NCBI GenBank assembly: GCA_938036545.1
Contig: CALHQJ010000051.1
Location: 1-30,914, forward strand
Length of the DNA stretch: 30,914 nucleotides
Source: an uncultured Clostridium sp.
GTDB taxonomy: Bacteria; Bacillota; Clostridia; Lachnospirales; Lachnospiraceae
Reading direction: 5' to 3'
The notes below the pieces were generated by a model. The model was not told the DNA's origin. It was given only the letters and a program-made list of their open reading frames with translations, and made no database searches. A program made the position numbers and the translations under genes. Below are positions 1 through 6,812 of the stretch, piece by piece. Every line of letters begins with the position of its first letter. The stretch's first letter is position 1.

Positions 1-1
1 G

Positions 2-103
2 AATAACAATATAGGGCAGGGACTGTCTGAATTAACGCCTGTGGAGATAGTAGGTCGCGAGGTCTGCGAAGCAGGAAGCCCATTGGCTTTAGACAATGGG
101 TAG
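2..103 (+). CDS. tnpB: C-terminal end of IS200/IS605-family TnpB (partial, cut by window edge)
   Basis: Reading from base 2 gives 33 residues and a TAG stop at 101-103. They include VEIVGREVCEAGSP followed by LALDNG. This ending (E-A-G-S-P shortly before the stop) is typical of the C-terminus of TnpB/OrfB proteins of IS200/IS605 and IS1341-type elements in Clostridia. TnpB is an RNA-guided nuclease that helps keep the element in place. Only the tail is visible, so the RuvC residues, the zinc finger and any tnpA partner lie outside the window. The identification rests on this short motif and on the right-end hairpin overlapping the stop codon. Confidence 0.75.
   Translation, partial: NNNIGQGLSELTPVEIVGREVCEAGSPLALDNG
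79..100 (+). mobile_element. Right-end hairpin of the IS200/IS605-type element / likely omega-RNA 3' part
   Basis: CCCATTG (79-85) and CAATGGG (94-100) form a perfect 7-bp stem with an 8-base loop, ending just before the tnpB stop codon. IS200/IS605 elements carry subterminal hairpins recognised by TnpA. In TnpB elements the 3' part of the guide (omega) RNA overlaps the end of tnpB and the element right end. The exact cleavage site is not visible, because the other end of the element is outside the window. Confidence 0.5.
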
Positions 104-164
104 TTCGCATTATCAGAATATTATTGGAGCATCATAGGCTGATTTATACAGAAGATGATTTGCT

Positions 165-204
165 AAAATAAAAGGGAATCGCCAGCTTTTGGCTGGACGA
201 TTCC
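165..204 (-). terminator. Rho-independent terminator of the GH3 gene
   Basis: On the minus strand, CGATTCC...GGAATCG and CCAGC/GCTGG pair into a strong stem (about 12 bp, loop AAAA; arms 175-186 and 191-204). A U-rich tail CCTTTTATTTT follows. It sits about 33 bases after the stop of the minus-strand GH3 gene. Confidence 0.85.
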
Positions 205-236
205 GCTTTCATTTTATACGCTTTTGGCGATTACTT

Positions 237-2681
237 TTATTCTACTGTAACCGGACAGGTATAAACTCTCTTACCCATAACGTCGGTTTTCTTGCCGATC
301 AGGGTAACCACATCTGCAAATGCAATATCGTGGGCGCTGGTTCCTACCATAATATCCATGGTGGTCGGTTCTACCACAAATTCCATAAATTCGTTATAGT
401 AACCAAGTTGTGCAGTGCTTAAGGAGAATGTAAGCTTCTTCTCTTCGCCAGGTTCCAGGGTGATGCGCTTAAATCCGGCTAACTGTTTAACAGGGCGGAT
501 TACGTGAGCCTTTTTGGTGTGGTAGTAAAGCTGTACAACTTCGTCGCCGATCCGGTCACCTGTGTTTTTCACTTTGCAGGAAACCGTGATAACACCGTCT
601 GTAGGAACTTCTTTTTCTGCAATGGCAAAATCGGATAATTCAAAAGTGGTATAGCTTAATCCATGGCCAAAGCAGAAGAGGGGAGCGTTGCTTTCATCTA
701 CATAGCCGCCGGAGAAGATAGCAGAACCTAAGCTGTCTGTCTTGGAAGCGTATCCGCTGCCTGCTCTGTGATTGTAAGTAACTGGAACCTGTCCCACGCT
801 GCGAGCAACGGTTGTAGTAAGCTTTCCGCCAGGATTGGAGGTTCCGTCCAGAACGTTGGCAACTACTTTACCAGCTCTTGCACCAGGCATCCATGCCTGA
901 ATCATAGCATTTGTATGTTCACATGCCCATGGCAGAGAGAAGATGCCAGGGCCGTAAAGAACTAGTACTACAGGCTTTCCAGCTGCGGAAACGGCCTCTA
1001 ATAACTGTTGCTGTACTCCAGGAAGATCCAGACGGCACCGATCCTTTCCTTCGCCGCCGGTAACGCCTACCCAGCCGCAGTTTCCACCACAGGCCATAAT
1101 GACCACATCGCTTTCTTCCGCTGCTTTTACGGCGTCTGCAAATCCGTCAGTTTCCATTCCAATAATGGAACAGCCTTCTGCATAGCGGACTTCAAACTGA
1201 TCTTCCAGTTCTTCCTTTAAGGAACGGCATCCCATGCCTCTTAAAACGGAATGCATATCTCCAATTTTTTCTTTATCTTCCGGAGTCAGGGCTTTCATCA
1301 TAGAAGCAAATGGATTCATGGATGTTCCGCTGTCTTTTGCTTTGGCGGCTTCGTCTGCAATACCATTAAAGGACACTTCTTCTGAATTACCGTTATTTCC
1401 AGCGGTTACCATTTCAATATATGCAGGATAGGTATAGCCGCTGACCGGATAGCGCAGGCTGTCTGCGTGAGGGCCTACCAGTGCAATCTTTGTGCCTTTC
1501 TTTAAAGGAAGCACTCCGTCATTTTTCAGCAGAACCAGGGACTTTGCTGCAATTTCCTCTGAAAAGTCTTTCTTTGCATCTGTACTCATGGAAGCGGCAA
1601 CCTTATCTACATCTACGTAAGGATGTTCAAAGAGGCCATATTCAAATTTAACTTTCAAAACCCTGCGTACAGACTCATCTAAAAGGGCTTCGTCCAATTC
1701 ACCGGAACGGACATATTTTGGGAGCTGCTTAAAGGAAGCGCCTACAGGAATTTCTGTATCAGTACCTGCTTTTTTTGCCAGCAGTCCGGCTTCTTCATAA
1801 GTATCAGCAATGTGGAAGTCTGTTAAGGTCTTTAAAATACCGGCTCCGTCAGAGGTCAGGATACCATCAAACTTCATCGTATCCCGAAGTAAATCATGGG
1901 CGATTTTCCGGTTTGCAACTACGCACATTCCGTCAATTTCTGCATAGTTGGCCATAACGGAACTGACGTCAGCCTCTCTCATAGCTGCCTCAAAAGGAGT
2001 TGCGAAGACTTCGTAAAGCTCACGGTCATTGATACGGGTCGTGGCAGTATTTAAGCCGCCCTGGGTCTCGGAATAACCGAGAAAATGTTTTGCAATGCAG
2101 GCAACGCCGTCTTTGTTGTTCTGCATACCATTAATATAGTGGATTCCCATCTGAGAAGTTAAATAGGGATCTTCGCCGTAAGTTTCATATACGCGTCCCC
2201 ATCTGGGATCTCTGGACACGTCGATTACCGGACTCATAGCAGAGTTAATTCCTACAGCACGGGATTCTTCGCTGATAATCCGGCTCATTTCTTCTGCCAG
2301 CTCCGGCATCCAGGTACAGCCTACATTAATCTGAGCAGGGAACAGGGTTCCGCCCATAGCTGGATAACCGCATAAGTTTTCAGTCTGTAAAGCTACGGGT
2401 ATTCCCAAACGGGTTTCCTCTACAAAATAATGCTGGATTTCATTGCTGACCTGGGCAATTTTAACCGGATCGGCAAGGCCGACCAGGGAATACTGGGTAA
2501 AGCGGCCGTGGCCGTCTGGAAATTTTTCTTTTAAAACTTCTTTAATCGGGCGGCCGTCTGTTAAAACATTCATAGGCAGATCGCCGCAAAGCTGGGCGGC
2601 CTTTTCTTCTAACGTCATTCGGGACAGCAAGTCCTCTACACGTTCCTGTACAGGTTTGGTTGAATCTTTGTACAACTCCAT
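237..2681 (-). CDS. Glycoside hydrolase family 3 beta-glycosidase (BglX-like)
   Basis: The protein has 814 residues. It carries the usual GH3 layout: an N-terminal TIM-barrel (about 30-370) with KHFLGYSETQGG and the nucleophile motif TSDGAG (Asp278), an alpha/beta sandwich (about 390-630), and a C-terminal fibronectin-III-like domain (about 700-810). No signal peptide is seen, so it is probably a cytoplasmic exo-beta-glycosidase releasing terminal glucose or a related sugar. The start at 2681 is chosen because GAGGAGG lies 9 bases upstream. An in-frame ATG 30 bases earlier would lie upstream of this site and has no comparable one. The enzyme is divergent from the sugar genes to its right and ends in its own terminator. 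The full length and the Fn3 domain argue against NagZ. The exact substrate cannot be read from the sequence. Confidence 0.93.
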   Translation of the reverse strand: MELYKDSTKPVQERVEDLLSRMTLEEKAAQLCGDLPMNVLTDGRPIKEVLKEKFPDGHGRFTQYSLVGLADPVKIAQVSNEIQHYFVEETRLGIPVALQTENLCGYPAMGGTLFPAQINVGCTWMPELAEEMSRIISEESRAVGINSAMSPVIDVSRDPRWGRVYETYGEDPYLTSQMGIHYINGMQNNKDGVACIAKHFLGYSETQGGLNTATTRINDRELYEVFATPFEAAMREADVSSVMANYAEIDGMCVVANRKIAHDLLRDTMKFDGILTSDGAGILKTLTDFHIADTYEEAGLLAKKAGTDTEIPVGASFKQLPKYVRSGELDEALLDESVRRVLKVKFEYGLFEHPYVDVDKVAASMSTDAKKDFSEEIAAKSLVLLKNDGVLPLKKGTKIALVGPHADSLRYPVSGYTYPAYIEMVTAGNNGNSEEVSFNGIADEAAKAKDSGTSMNPFASMMKALTPEDKEKIGDMHSVLRGMGCRSLKEELEDQFEVRYAEGCSIIGMETDGFADAVKAAEESDVVIMACGGNCGWVGVTGGEGKDRCRLDLPGVQQQLLEAVSAAGKPVVLVLYGPGIFSLPWACEHTNAMIQAWMPGARAGKVVANVLDGTSNPGGKLTTTVARSVGQVPVTYNHRAGSGYASKTDSLGSAIFSGGYVDESNAPLFCFGHGLSYTTFELSDFAIAEKEVPTDGVITVSCKVKNTGDRIGDEVVQLYYHTKKAHVIRPVKQLAGFKRITLEPGEEKKLTFSLSTAQLGYYNEFMEFVVEPTTMDIMVGTSAHDIAFADVVTLIGKKTDVMGKRVYTCPVTVE

Positions 2682-2725
2682 GAAAACATCCTCCTCAATA
2701 GAAAATAGCATTCGTGTTTTTCTTT

Positions 2726-2754
2726 AGTATAACAGGGAAAAAGGTAGAAGTCAA
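2726..2754 (-). promoter_or_regulatory. Sigma-A promoter of the GH3 gene
   Basis: Minus strand: TTGACT (2754-2749), a 17-base spacer, then TATACT (2731-2726), about 45 bases upstream of the GH3 start. AT-rich DNA (2755-2790) lies just upstream of the -35 box. Confidence 0.75.
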
Positions 2755-2786
2755 TTATTTAATTAAATTAATTAAAAAATAATTAC

Positions 2787-2877
2787 CAATTCGGCCATGC
2801 AATGATTCATGGCTGAACCAATACATATTTTTTTGTCGGGATCTTCATAGGACGGACGCCAGATGCCTCTTTTCCGC
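2787..2877. repeat. Degenerate copy (R1) of the palindromic intergenic repeat
   Basis: 2841-2876 reads ATCTTCATAGGACGGACGCC and continues AGATGCCTC. This is the reverse complement of the middle of the copy at 5049-5199 with few differences over about 33 bases. The nearby CATGGCTGAAC (2809-2819) matches the terminal arm of the family. Part of the element has been lost or has diverged. Confidence 0.6.
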
Positions 2878-2902
2878 CATAATCCCAACGCAAAAACGAA
2901 AG

Positions 2903-2912
2903 CAAACGTTTG
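2903..2912. promoter_or_regulatory. Palindrome CAAACGTTTG, possible LacI-family operator
   Basis: A perfect 10-bp palindrome centred on CG lies about 35 bases upstream of an extended -10 box. LacI-family operators commonly have this form. Its core is close to CAAACGGTTG in the second regulon of this window (24094-24103), but the flanks differ. Confidence 0.35.
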
Positions 2913-2943
2913 AGTAAAAAGTTACCCTTTTTGCTGTGAAATG

Positions 2944-2952
2944 TGCTAAAAT
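2944..2952 (+). promoter_or_regulatory. Extended -10 promoter element of the PFK operon
   Basis: TGC-TAAAAT (2944-2952) is an extended -10 element about 70 bases upstream of the PFK start. No good -35 box is seen 17 bases upstream, which fits an extended -10 or activator-dependent promoter. Confidence 0.45.
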
Positions 2953-3021
2953 AGAACCATAGTAAAAACCAGAGTATGTGAAAATGCTGAAAACACAGTC
3001 AGGAAAAGGAGGGTGATACCA

Positions 3022-4212
3022 ATGGCAGAGAATGTATTGGTAGTTCATGGAGGCGGCCCTACAGCGGTAATTAATTCTTCCCTGTACGGCGTATTGGAAG
3101 AAGCAAAGGCAAGCGGTAAGATCGATAAGGTTTACGGCGCTATGGGCGGAAGCGAAGCGATTTTTAAAGAGCGCTTTTTCGATTTGCTGCAGTTTCCGGA
3201 GGAAAAGCTGAAACTTCTTTTGGAGACTCCGGCAACAGCCATCGGCTCTTCCCGTTATGCAATGGAAGAAGAAGATTATAAGGCCATGCCTGAGATTTTT
3301 AAGAAATACGACATTAAATACGTGCTGTTAAACGGCGGCAACGGCACGATGGACACCTGCGGCAAGATTTACCATGCCTGCGAAGGCCAGGGAATTAATG
3401 TAGTAGGAATTCCCAAGACCATTGATAATGATATTGCCATTACAGACCATACTCCTGGATACGGCAGCGCTGCCCGCTACATTGCAGCAACAACTGCGGA
3501 AGTAGGTGTGGATGTAAAGTCCCTTCCAATTCATGTCTGCATCATTGAGGCAATGGGAAGAAATGCAGGATGGATTACAGCGGCTTCTGCACTGGCAAGA
3601 AAAAATCCAGGAGATGCACCGCATCTGATTTATCTTCCAGAGTTTCCATTTAATGAAGAAGAATTTTTGGAAGATGTTAAGAAGTTGTATGACAAGCTGG
3701 GCGGCGTTGTAGTAGTAGCCAGTGAGGGCTTAAAAGATGAAAAAGGCGAACCCATTGTTCCTCCGATTTTTAAAAGCGGAAGAGCAACCTATTATGGAGA
3801 TGTCAGTTCCCATCTGGCTAATTTAGTAATAAAGAAACTGGGCATTAAGGCAAGAAGCGAAAAACCTGGTATCTGCGGCAGGGCTTCTATTGCATGGCAG
3901 TCTCCGGTAGACAGAGATGAGGCGGTTCTGGCAGGACGGGAAGCGCTGAAAGCTGCCATGAATGGGGAAAGCGGCGTTATGATCGGATTTATCCGAGACG
4001 AAACCGAAGACGGATCTTATAAGATTCACGTAGAACGGATTCCCATTGAACAGGTTATGCTGTATGAGAGAGTGATTCCGGAGTCTTATGTAAATGAGAG
4101 AAGAAATGACGTAACAGAAGAATTTGTAAACTGGTGCCGTCCTTTAATCGGACCGGAATTAAGAGATTTCATTGATTTTAATGATTATTATAAGGAGGAT
4201 GATAAGGAATGA
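3022..4212 (+). CDS. 6-phosphofructokinase-family sugar-phosphate kinase (PFK/PFP family)
   Basis: The protein has 396 residues with the PfkA fold: N-terminal GGGPTAVIN (phosphate loop), GGNGTMDT (104-112 region) and PKTIDND (131-137). The family phosphorylates fructose-6-phosphate or related ketohexose phosphates at C1 using ATP or PPi. PPi enzymes of this subgroup normally have GGND plus PKTID. Here the position equivalent to E. coli Gly104 is Gly108, as in ATP enzymes, while Lys132 is the PPi-type residue. The phosphoryl donor is therefore ambiguous. The start at ATG 3022 has AGGAGGG 8 bases upstream; a GTG at 3013 would overlap that ribosome site. The gene overlaps the next one by ATGA, so both are co-translated. 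In this context it may act on tagatose-6-phosphate rather than in central glycolysis (inference). Confidence 0.9.
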   Translation: MAENVLVVHGGGPTAVINSSLYGVLEEAKASGKIDKVYGAMGGSEAIFKERFFDLLQFPEEKLKLLLETPATAIGSSRYAMEEEDYKAMPEIFKKYDIKYVLLNGGNGTMDTCGKIYHACEGQGINVVGIPKTIDNDIAITDHTPGYGSAARYIAATTAEVGVDVKSLPIHVCIIEAMGRNAGWITAASALARKNPGDAPHLIYLPEFPFNEEEFLEDVKKLYDKLGGVVVVASEGLKDEKGEPIVPPIFKSGRATYYGDVSSHLANLVIKKLGIKARSEKPGICGRASIAWQSPVDRDEAVLAGREALKAAMNGESGVMIGFIRDETEDGSYKIHVERIPIEQVMLYERVIPESYVNERRNDVTEEFVNWCRPLIGPELRDFIDFNDYYKEDDKE

Positions 4213-5045
4213 AACACATTTTCCTGAACCTGAAACGGTTCGATATTCCAAAGGAATACGGCGGAGTCAACAGCATTGCGCCGGTAAAAGACTGGGGCGC
4301 TTATATTGTAAGCAATACTCAGGAAGCGTTAAAGAAATACGCAGAGGATGACGTAGAGTTTGCCATGTACTTCCCAGAGGTTCACGTATTAGGCGCTGCT
4401 GGAGCTCTTTGTGAAAACAGCCCTGTTCAGGTAGGCTGCCAGAGCGTTTACCGTGATGATACTGCAGTAGGCGGAAATTTTGGCGCATTTACTTCCAACC
4501 GTACCGGCAACGCTATGAAAGCAGCCGGATGTACCACTACCATTATCGGCCACTGTGAAGAACGCCGTGATAAGGCAGGAATCCTGGCTGAGGCAGGAGT
4601 TACGGATACAGCAGCAGTGAACCGTCTGTTAAATAAAGAGATTCAGGCAGCTGTAAAGGCAGGCCTTAAAGTTCTGTACTGCATCGGAGAGACCTCTGAG
4701 GAACAGGACAGATGGCAGGAAGTATTAAAAGAGCAGCTTACAACCGGCTTGGAAGGCGTAGACAAGTCCATGGTTACTATTGCTTACGAGCCTATCTGGG
4801 CCATTGGACCAGGCAAGATTCCGCCGGATAAAGACTATATCACCAAGATTGGCGCTTATGTAAAAGAAGTAACCGGCGGAATGGACGTTGTATATGGCGG
4901 CGGCTTAAAGGTTGATAATGCAGAAATGCTGGCTTCCATTCCGGTTATGGACGGCGGTCTGATTGCATTGACCAGATTCCAGGGAGAAATTGGTTTCTAT
5001 CCAGATGAGTATTTAGAGATTATCAAGACCTATATGGGTAAATAA
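4209..5045 (+). CDS. Triose-phosphate-isomerase-family protein (TIM paralogue)
   Basis: The protein has 278 residues, somewhat longer than ordinary TpiA (about 250). All TIM catalytic positions are present: Asn7 and Lys9 (LNLKRFD), His115 (IIGHCEERR), Glu194 in AYEPIWAIG, and a phosphate-binding GGGLK loop near the C-terminus. The motifs around them differ from the usual GNWKMN, GHSERR and YGGS. It may interconvert triose phosphates, or isomerise/racemise another short sugar phosphate, as EryH does for tetrulose phosphates. The start codon overlaps the stop of the kinase gene (ATGA), with AAGGAGG inside the end of the kinase gene. That coupling makes a joint role in a sugar pathway likely. 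I did not give it the name tpiA because a housekeeping copy normally sits with gap/pgk. Confidence 0.85.
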   Translation: MKHIFLNLKRFDIPKEYGGVNSIAPVKDWGAYIVSNTQEALKKYAEDDVEFAMYFPEVHVLGAAGALCENSPVQVGCQSVYRDDTAVGGNFGAFTSNRTGNAMKAAGCTTTIIGHCEERRDKAGILAEAGVTDTAAVNRLLNKEIQAAVKAGLKVLYCIGETSEEQDRWQEVLKEQLTTGLEGVDKSMVTIAYEPIWAIGPGKIPPDKDYITKIGAYVKEVTGGMDVVYGGGLKVDNAEMLASIPVMDGGLIALTRFQGEIGFYPDEYLEIIKTYMGK

Positions 5046-5048
5046 ATG

Positions 5049-5199
5049 CAACAGTTCAGCCTTGCATCTTCTTGCCCGCCTGCAGCGGACAAGAAGCATC
5101 TGGCGTCAGCCCTATGAAGATTCAGACAGAAAAACTTTTATGAAAACATACTTTCAACGCTTTTTTCTGCCTGAATCTTCGCATGGCTGAACTGTTACA
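5049..5199. repeat. Palindromic intergenic repeat, full copy (R2)
   Basis: The outer arms AACAGTTCAGCC (5050-5061) and GGCTGAACTGTT (5185-5196) are perfect inverted repeats. Inside are two further stems: CTTCTTG...CAAGAAG (about 5068-5096), and GAAGATTCAG-CAGAAAAA (5117-5135) pairing with TTTTTTCTG-CTGAATCTTC (5161-5180). The whole 150-bp unit can fold into a branched structure. It lies between the TIM-like and LarA-like genes, with no coding frame of its own. The sizes and ends resemble a non-autonomous MITE-like or REP-like repeat. It could also act as a transcription attenuator. Confidence 0.8.
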
Positions 5200-5223
5200 A
5201 ATAAATAATAAAGGAGAATCGTT

Positions 5224-6711
5224 ATGAAATTAGAGTTTGAATATGGCCAGGGCTTAATGGCAGCAGAACTTCCAGATAATACAGACGTGTTTATTCCAGG
5301 TGTGACTGTTCCGGATCCACCATGTATTCCAGAAGAGGAATTAGAGGCTAAGACCCTGGAATCCATCCGCAACCCAATTGGTATGCCTCCGTTAACCGAA
5401 CTGGCTCATAAGGGCTCAAAGGTTACCATTATTTTCCCGGACCGTGTAAAAGGCGGCGAGCAGCCAACTTCCCACAGAAAGATTTCCATTAAGTTAATTC
5501 TGAAGGAATTATACAGTGTTGGCGTAGAAAAGAAAGATATTTTGTTAATCTGCTCCAACGGTCTTCACAGAAAGAATACTAAGGAAGAGATCTACAACGT
5601 ATTAGGTCCGGAGCTGTTTAACGAGTTCTGGTATACCGGACAGATTATCAACCACGATAGTGAAGATTATGATCATCTGGTAGACTGCGGACTGACTGAC
5701 AGAGGTGACCCGGTATTCTTAAATCGCTACGTACATGACAGTGATGTGGCAATTTTAATCGGCCATACCCAGGGCAACCCATACGGCGGTTATTCAGGCG
5801 GATACAAGCACTGCGCTACCGGTTTAAACCACTGGAGTTCCATTGCTTCCCATCATGTTCCACAGGTTATGCACCGTGAAGACTTTACTCCTGTCAGCGG
5901 AAAGTCTCTGATGAGAACAAAATTTGATGAGATTGGCATGAAGATGGAAGAGCACATGGGCAAGAAGTTCTTCTGCTGTGATGCTGTACTGGATACCAAA
6001 TCCCGTCAGATTGAAATTAACAGCGGTTATGCAAAAGAAATGCAGCCAATTTCCTGGAAGATGGCAGACAAGCGTACCTATGTTCCGTTTGCAGAAGAAA
6101 AATATGACGTAATGGTATTTGGTATGCCTCAGTTCTTCCACTATGGAGACGGCATGGGAACCAACCCGATTATGATGATGCAGGCATTATCAGCTCAGGT
6201 AATCCGTCATAAGAGAGTTATGAAGGACAACTGTGTCATTATCTGTGCATCTATCTGCAACGGTTACTTCCATGATGAATTATGGCCATATCTGCGTGAA
6301 TGCTACGATATGTTCCAGCATGACCATATGAACGTACTGACCGATATGGACCGGTACGGTCAGTTATTTGCTACAAATGAAGAATATATCCGGAAATACC
6401 GCTTCGGAAACGCATTCCATCCATTCCATGGCTTCTCCATGATGAGCTGCGGCCAGATTGCAGAAATGAATACTTCTGCGATTTATATCTGCGGCGCTCA
6501 GGAGCCTGGTTATGCAAGAGGAATGGGCTTAAAGACCCGTGCAACCATTGAAGAAGCTCTTCAGGATGCAATGAAGAAGTATGTTGGCCCGAATCCAAAG
6601 ATTCTGGCTCTCCCACAGACCTTCAAGTGCAGTGCTGTTCATCTGATGATGAAGGACGAGGTTTATGATGGAACCAACCACTGCGCACATCCGGACGCAT
6701 ACGTTAAATAA
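5224..6711 (+). CDS. LarA-like nickel-pincer-nucleotide racemase/epimerase homologue
   Basis: The protein has 495 residues, longer than Lactiplantibacillus LarA (about 424). The LarA features are visible: SNGLHR with His115, GHTQGNPYGGYSGGYK with His181 and Lys195 (the lysine that tethers the nickel-pincer cofactor), and a His pair at 210-211. The usual DxTRP segment is replaced by PDRVKGG, which suggests a substrate other than lactate. Known LarA homologues racemise or epimerise alpha-hydroxy acids by hydride transfer, including one described D-gluconate 2-epimerase. The larB/C/E cofactor genes are absent from the window, so the cofactor must come from elsewhere. The ribosome site AAGGAG lies 8 bases upstream. 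Its position among sugar-phosphate genes suggests a sugar or sugar-acid substrate (inference). Confidence 0.85.
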   Translation: MKLEFEYGQGLMAAELPDNTDVFIPGVTVPDPPCIPEEELEAKTLESIRNPIGMPPLTELAHKGSKVTIIFPDRVKGGEQPTSHRKISIKLILKELYSVGVEKKDILLICSNGLHRKNTKEEIYNVLGPELFNEFWYTGQIINHDSEDYDHLVDCGLTDRGDPVFLNRYVHDSDVAILIGHTQGNPYGGYSGGYKHCATGLNHWSSIASHHVPQVMHREDFTPVSGKSLMRTKFDEIGMKMEEHMGKKFFCCDAVLDTKSRQIEINSGYAKEMQPISWKMADKRTYVPFAEEKYDVMVFGMPQFFHYGDGMGTNPIMMMQALSAQVIRHKRVMKDNCVIICASICNGYFHDELWPYLRECYDMFQHDHMNVLTDMDRYGQLFATNEEYIRKYRFGNAFHPFHGFSMMSCGQIAEMNTSAIYICGAQEPGYARGMGLKTRATIEEALQDAMKKYVGPNPKILALPQTFKCSAVHLMMKDEVYDGTNHCAHPDAYVK

Positions 6712-6724
6712 GTTATCACACCTG

Positions 6725-6779
6725 GCTGCCGCATAATGAAAAGAGAAGATTGCTGACCTTTCATTTTGCGGCAGCTTTT
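6725..6779 (+). terminator. Terminator after the LarA-like gene
   Basis: GCTGCCGCA (6725-6733) pairs with TGCGGCAGC (6767-6775), and ATGAAA pairs with CTTTCAT inside. A TTTT run follows. It lies only 14 bases after the stop and 34 bases before the NagA-like start, so nagA expression may depend on partial read-through. Confidence 0.75.
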
Positions 6780-6812
6780 CATATTTATATGGAGTTGGAG
6801 AAAGGGGAAACC

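Noticed and set aside
237..2681. GH3 gene as NagZ-type beta-N-acetylhexosaminidase matching the amino-sugar locus.
   Set aside because: The protein has the long three-domain beta-glucosidase layout with a C-terminal Fn3-like domain, and I could not see the NagZ Asp-His motif.
4209..5045. Housekeeping triose-phosphate isomerase tpiA.
   Set aside because: The gene is coupled to a sugar kinase, not to gap/pgk, and its motif contexts deviate from typical TpiA; the housekeeping role cannot be excluded but was not assumed.
6750..6812. Upstream extension of the NagA-like gene.
   Set aside because: The extra 21 codons are read from the right arm of the LarA terminator; a good ribosome site exists only for ATG 6813.
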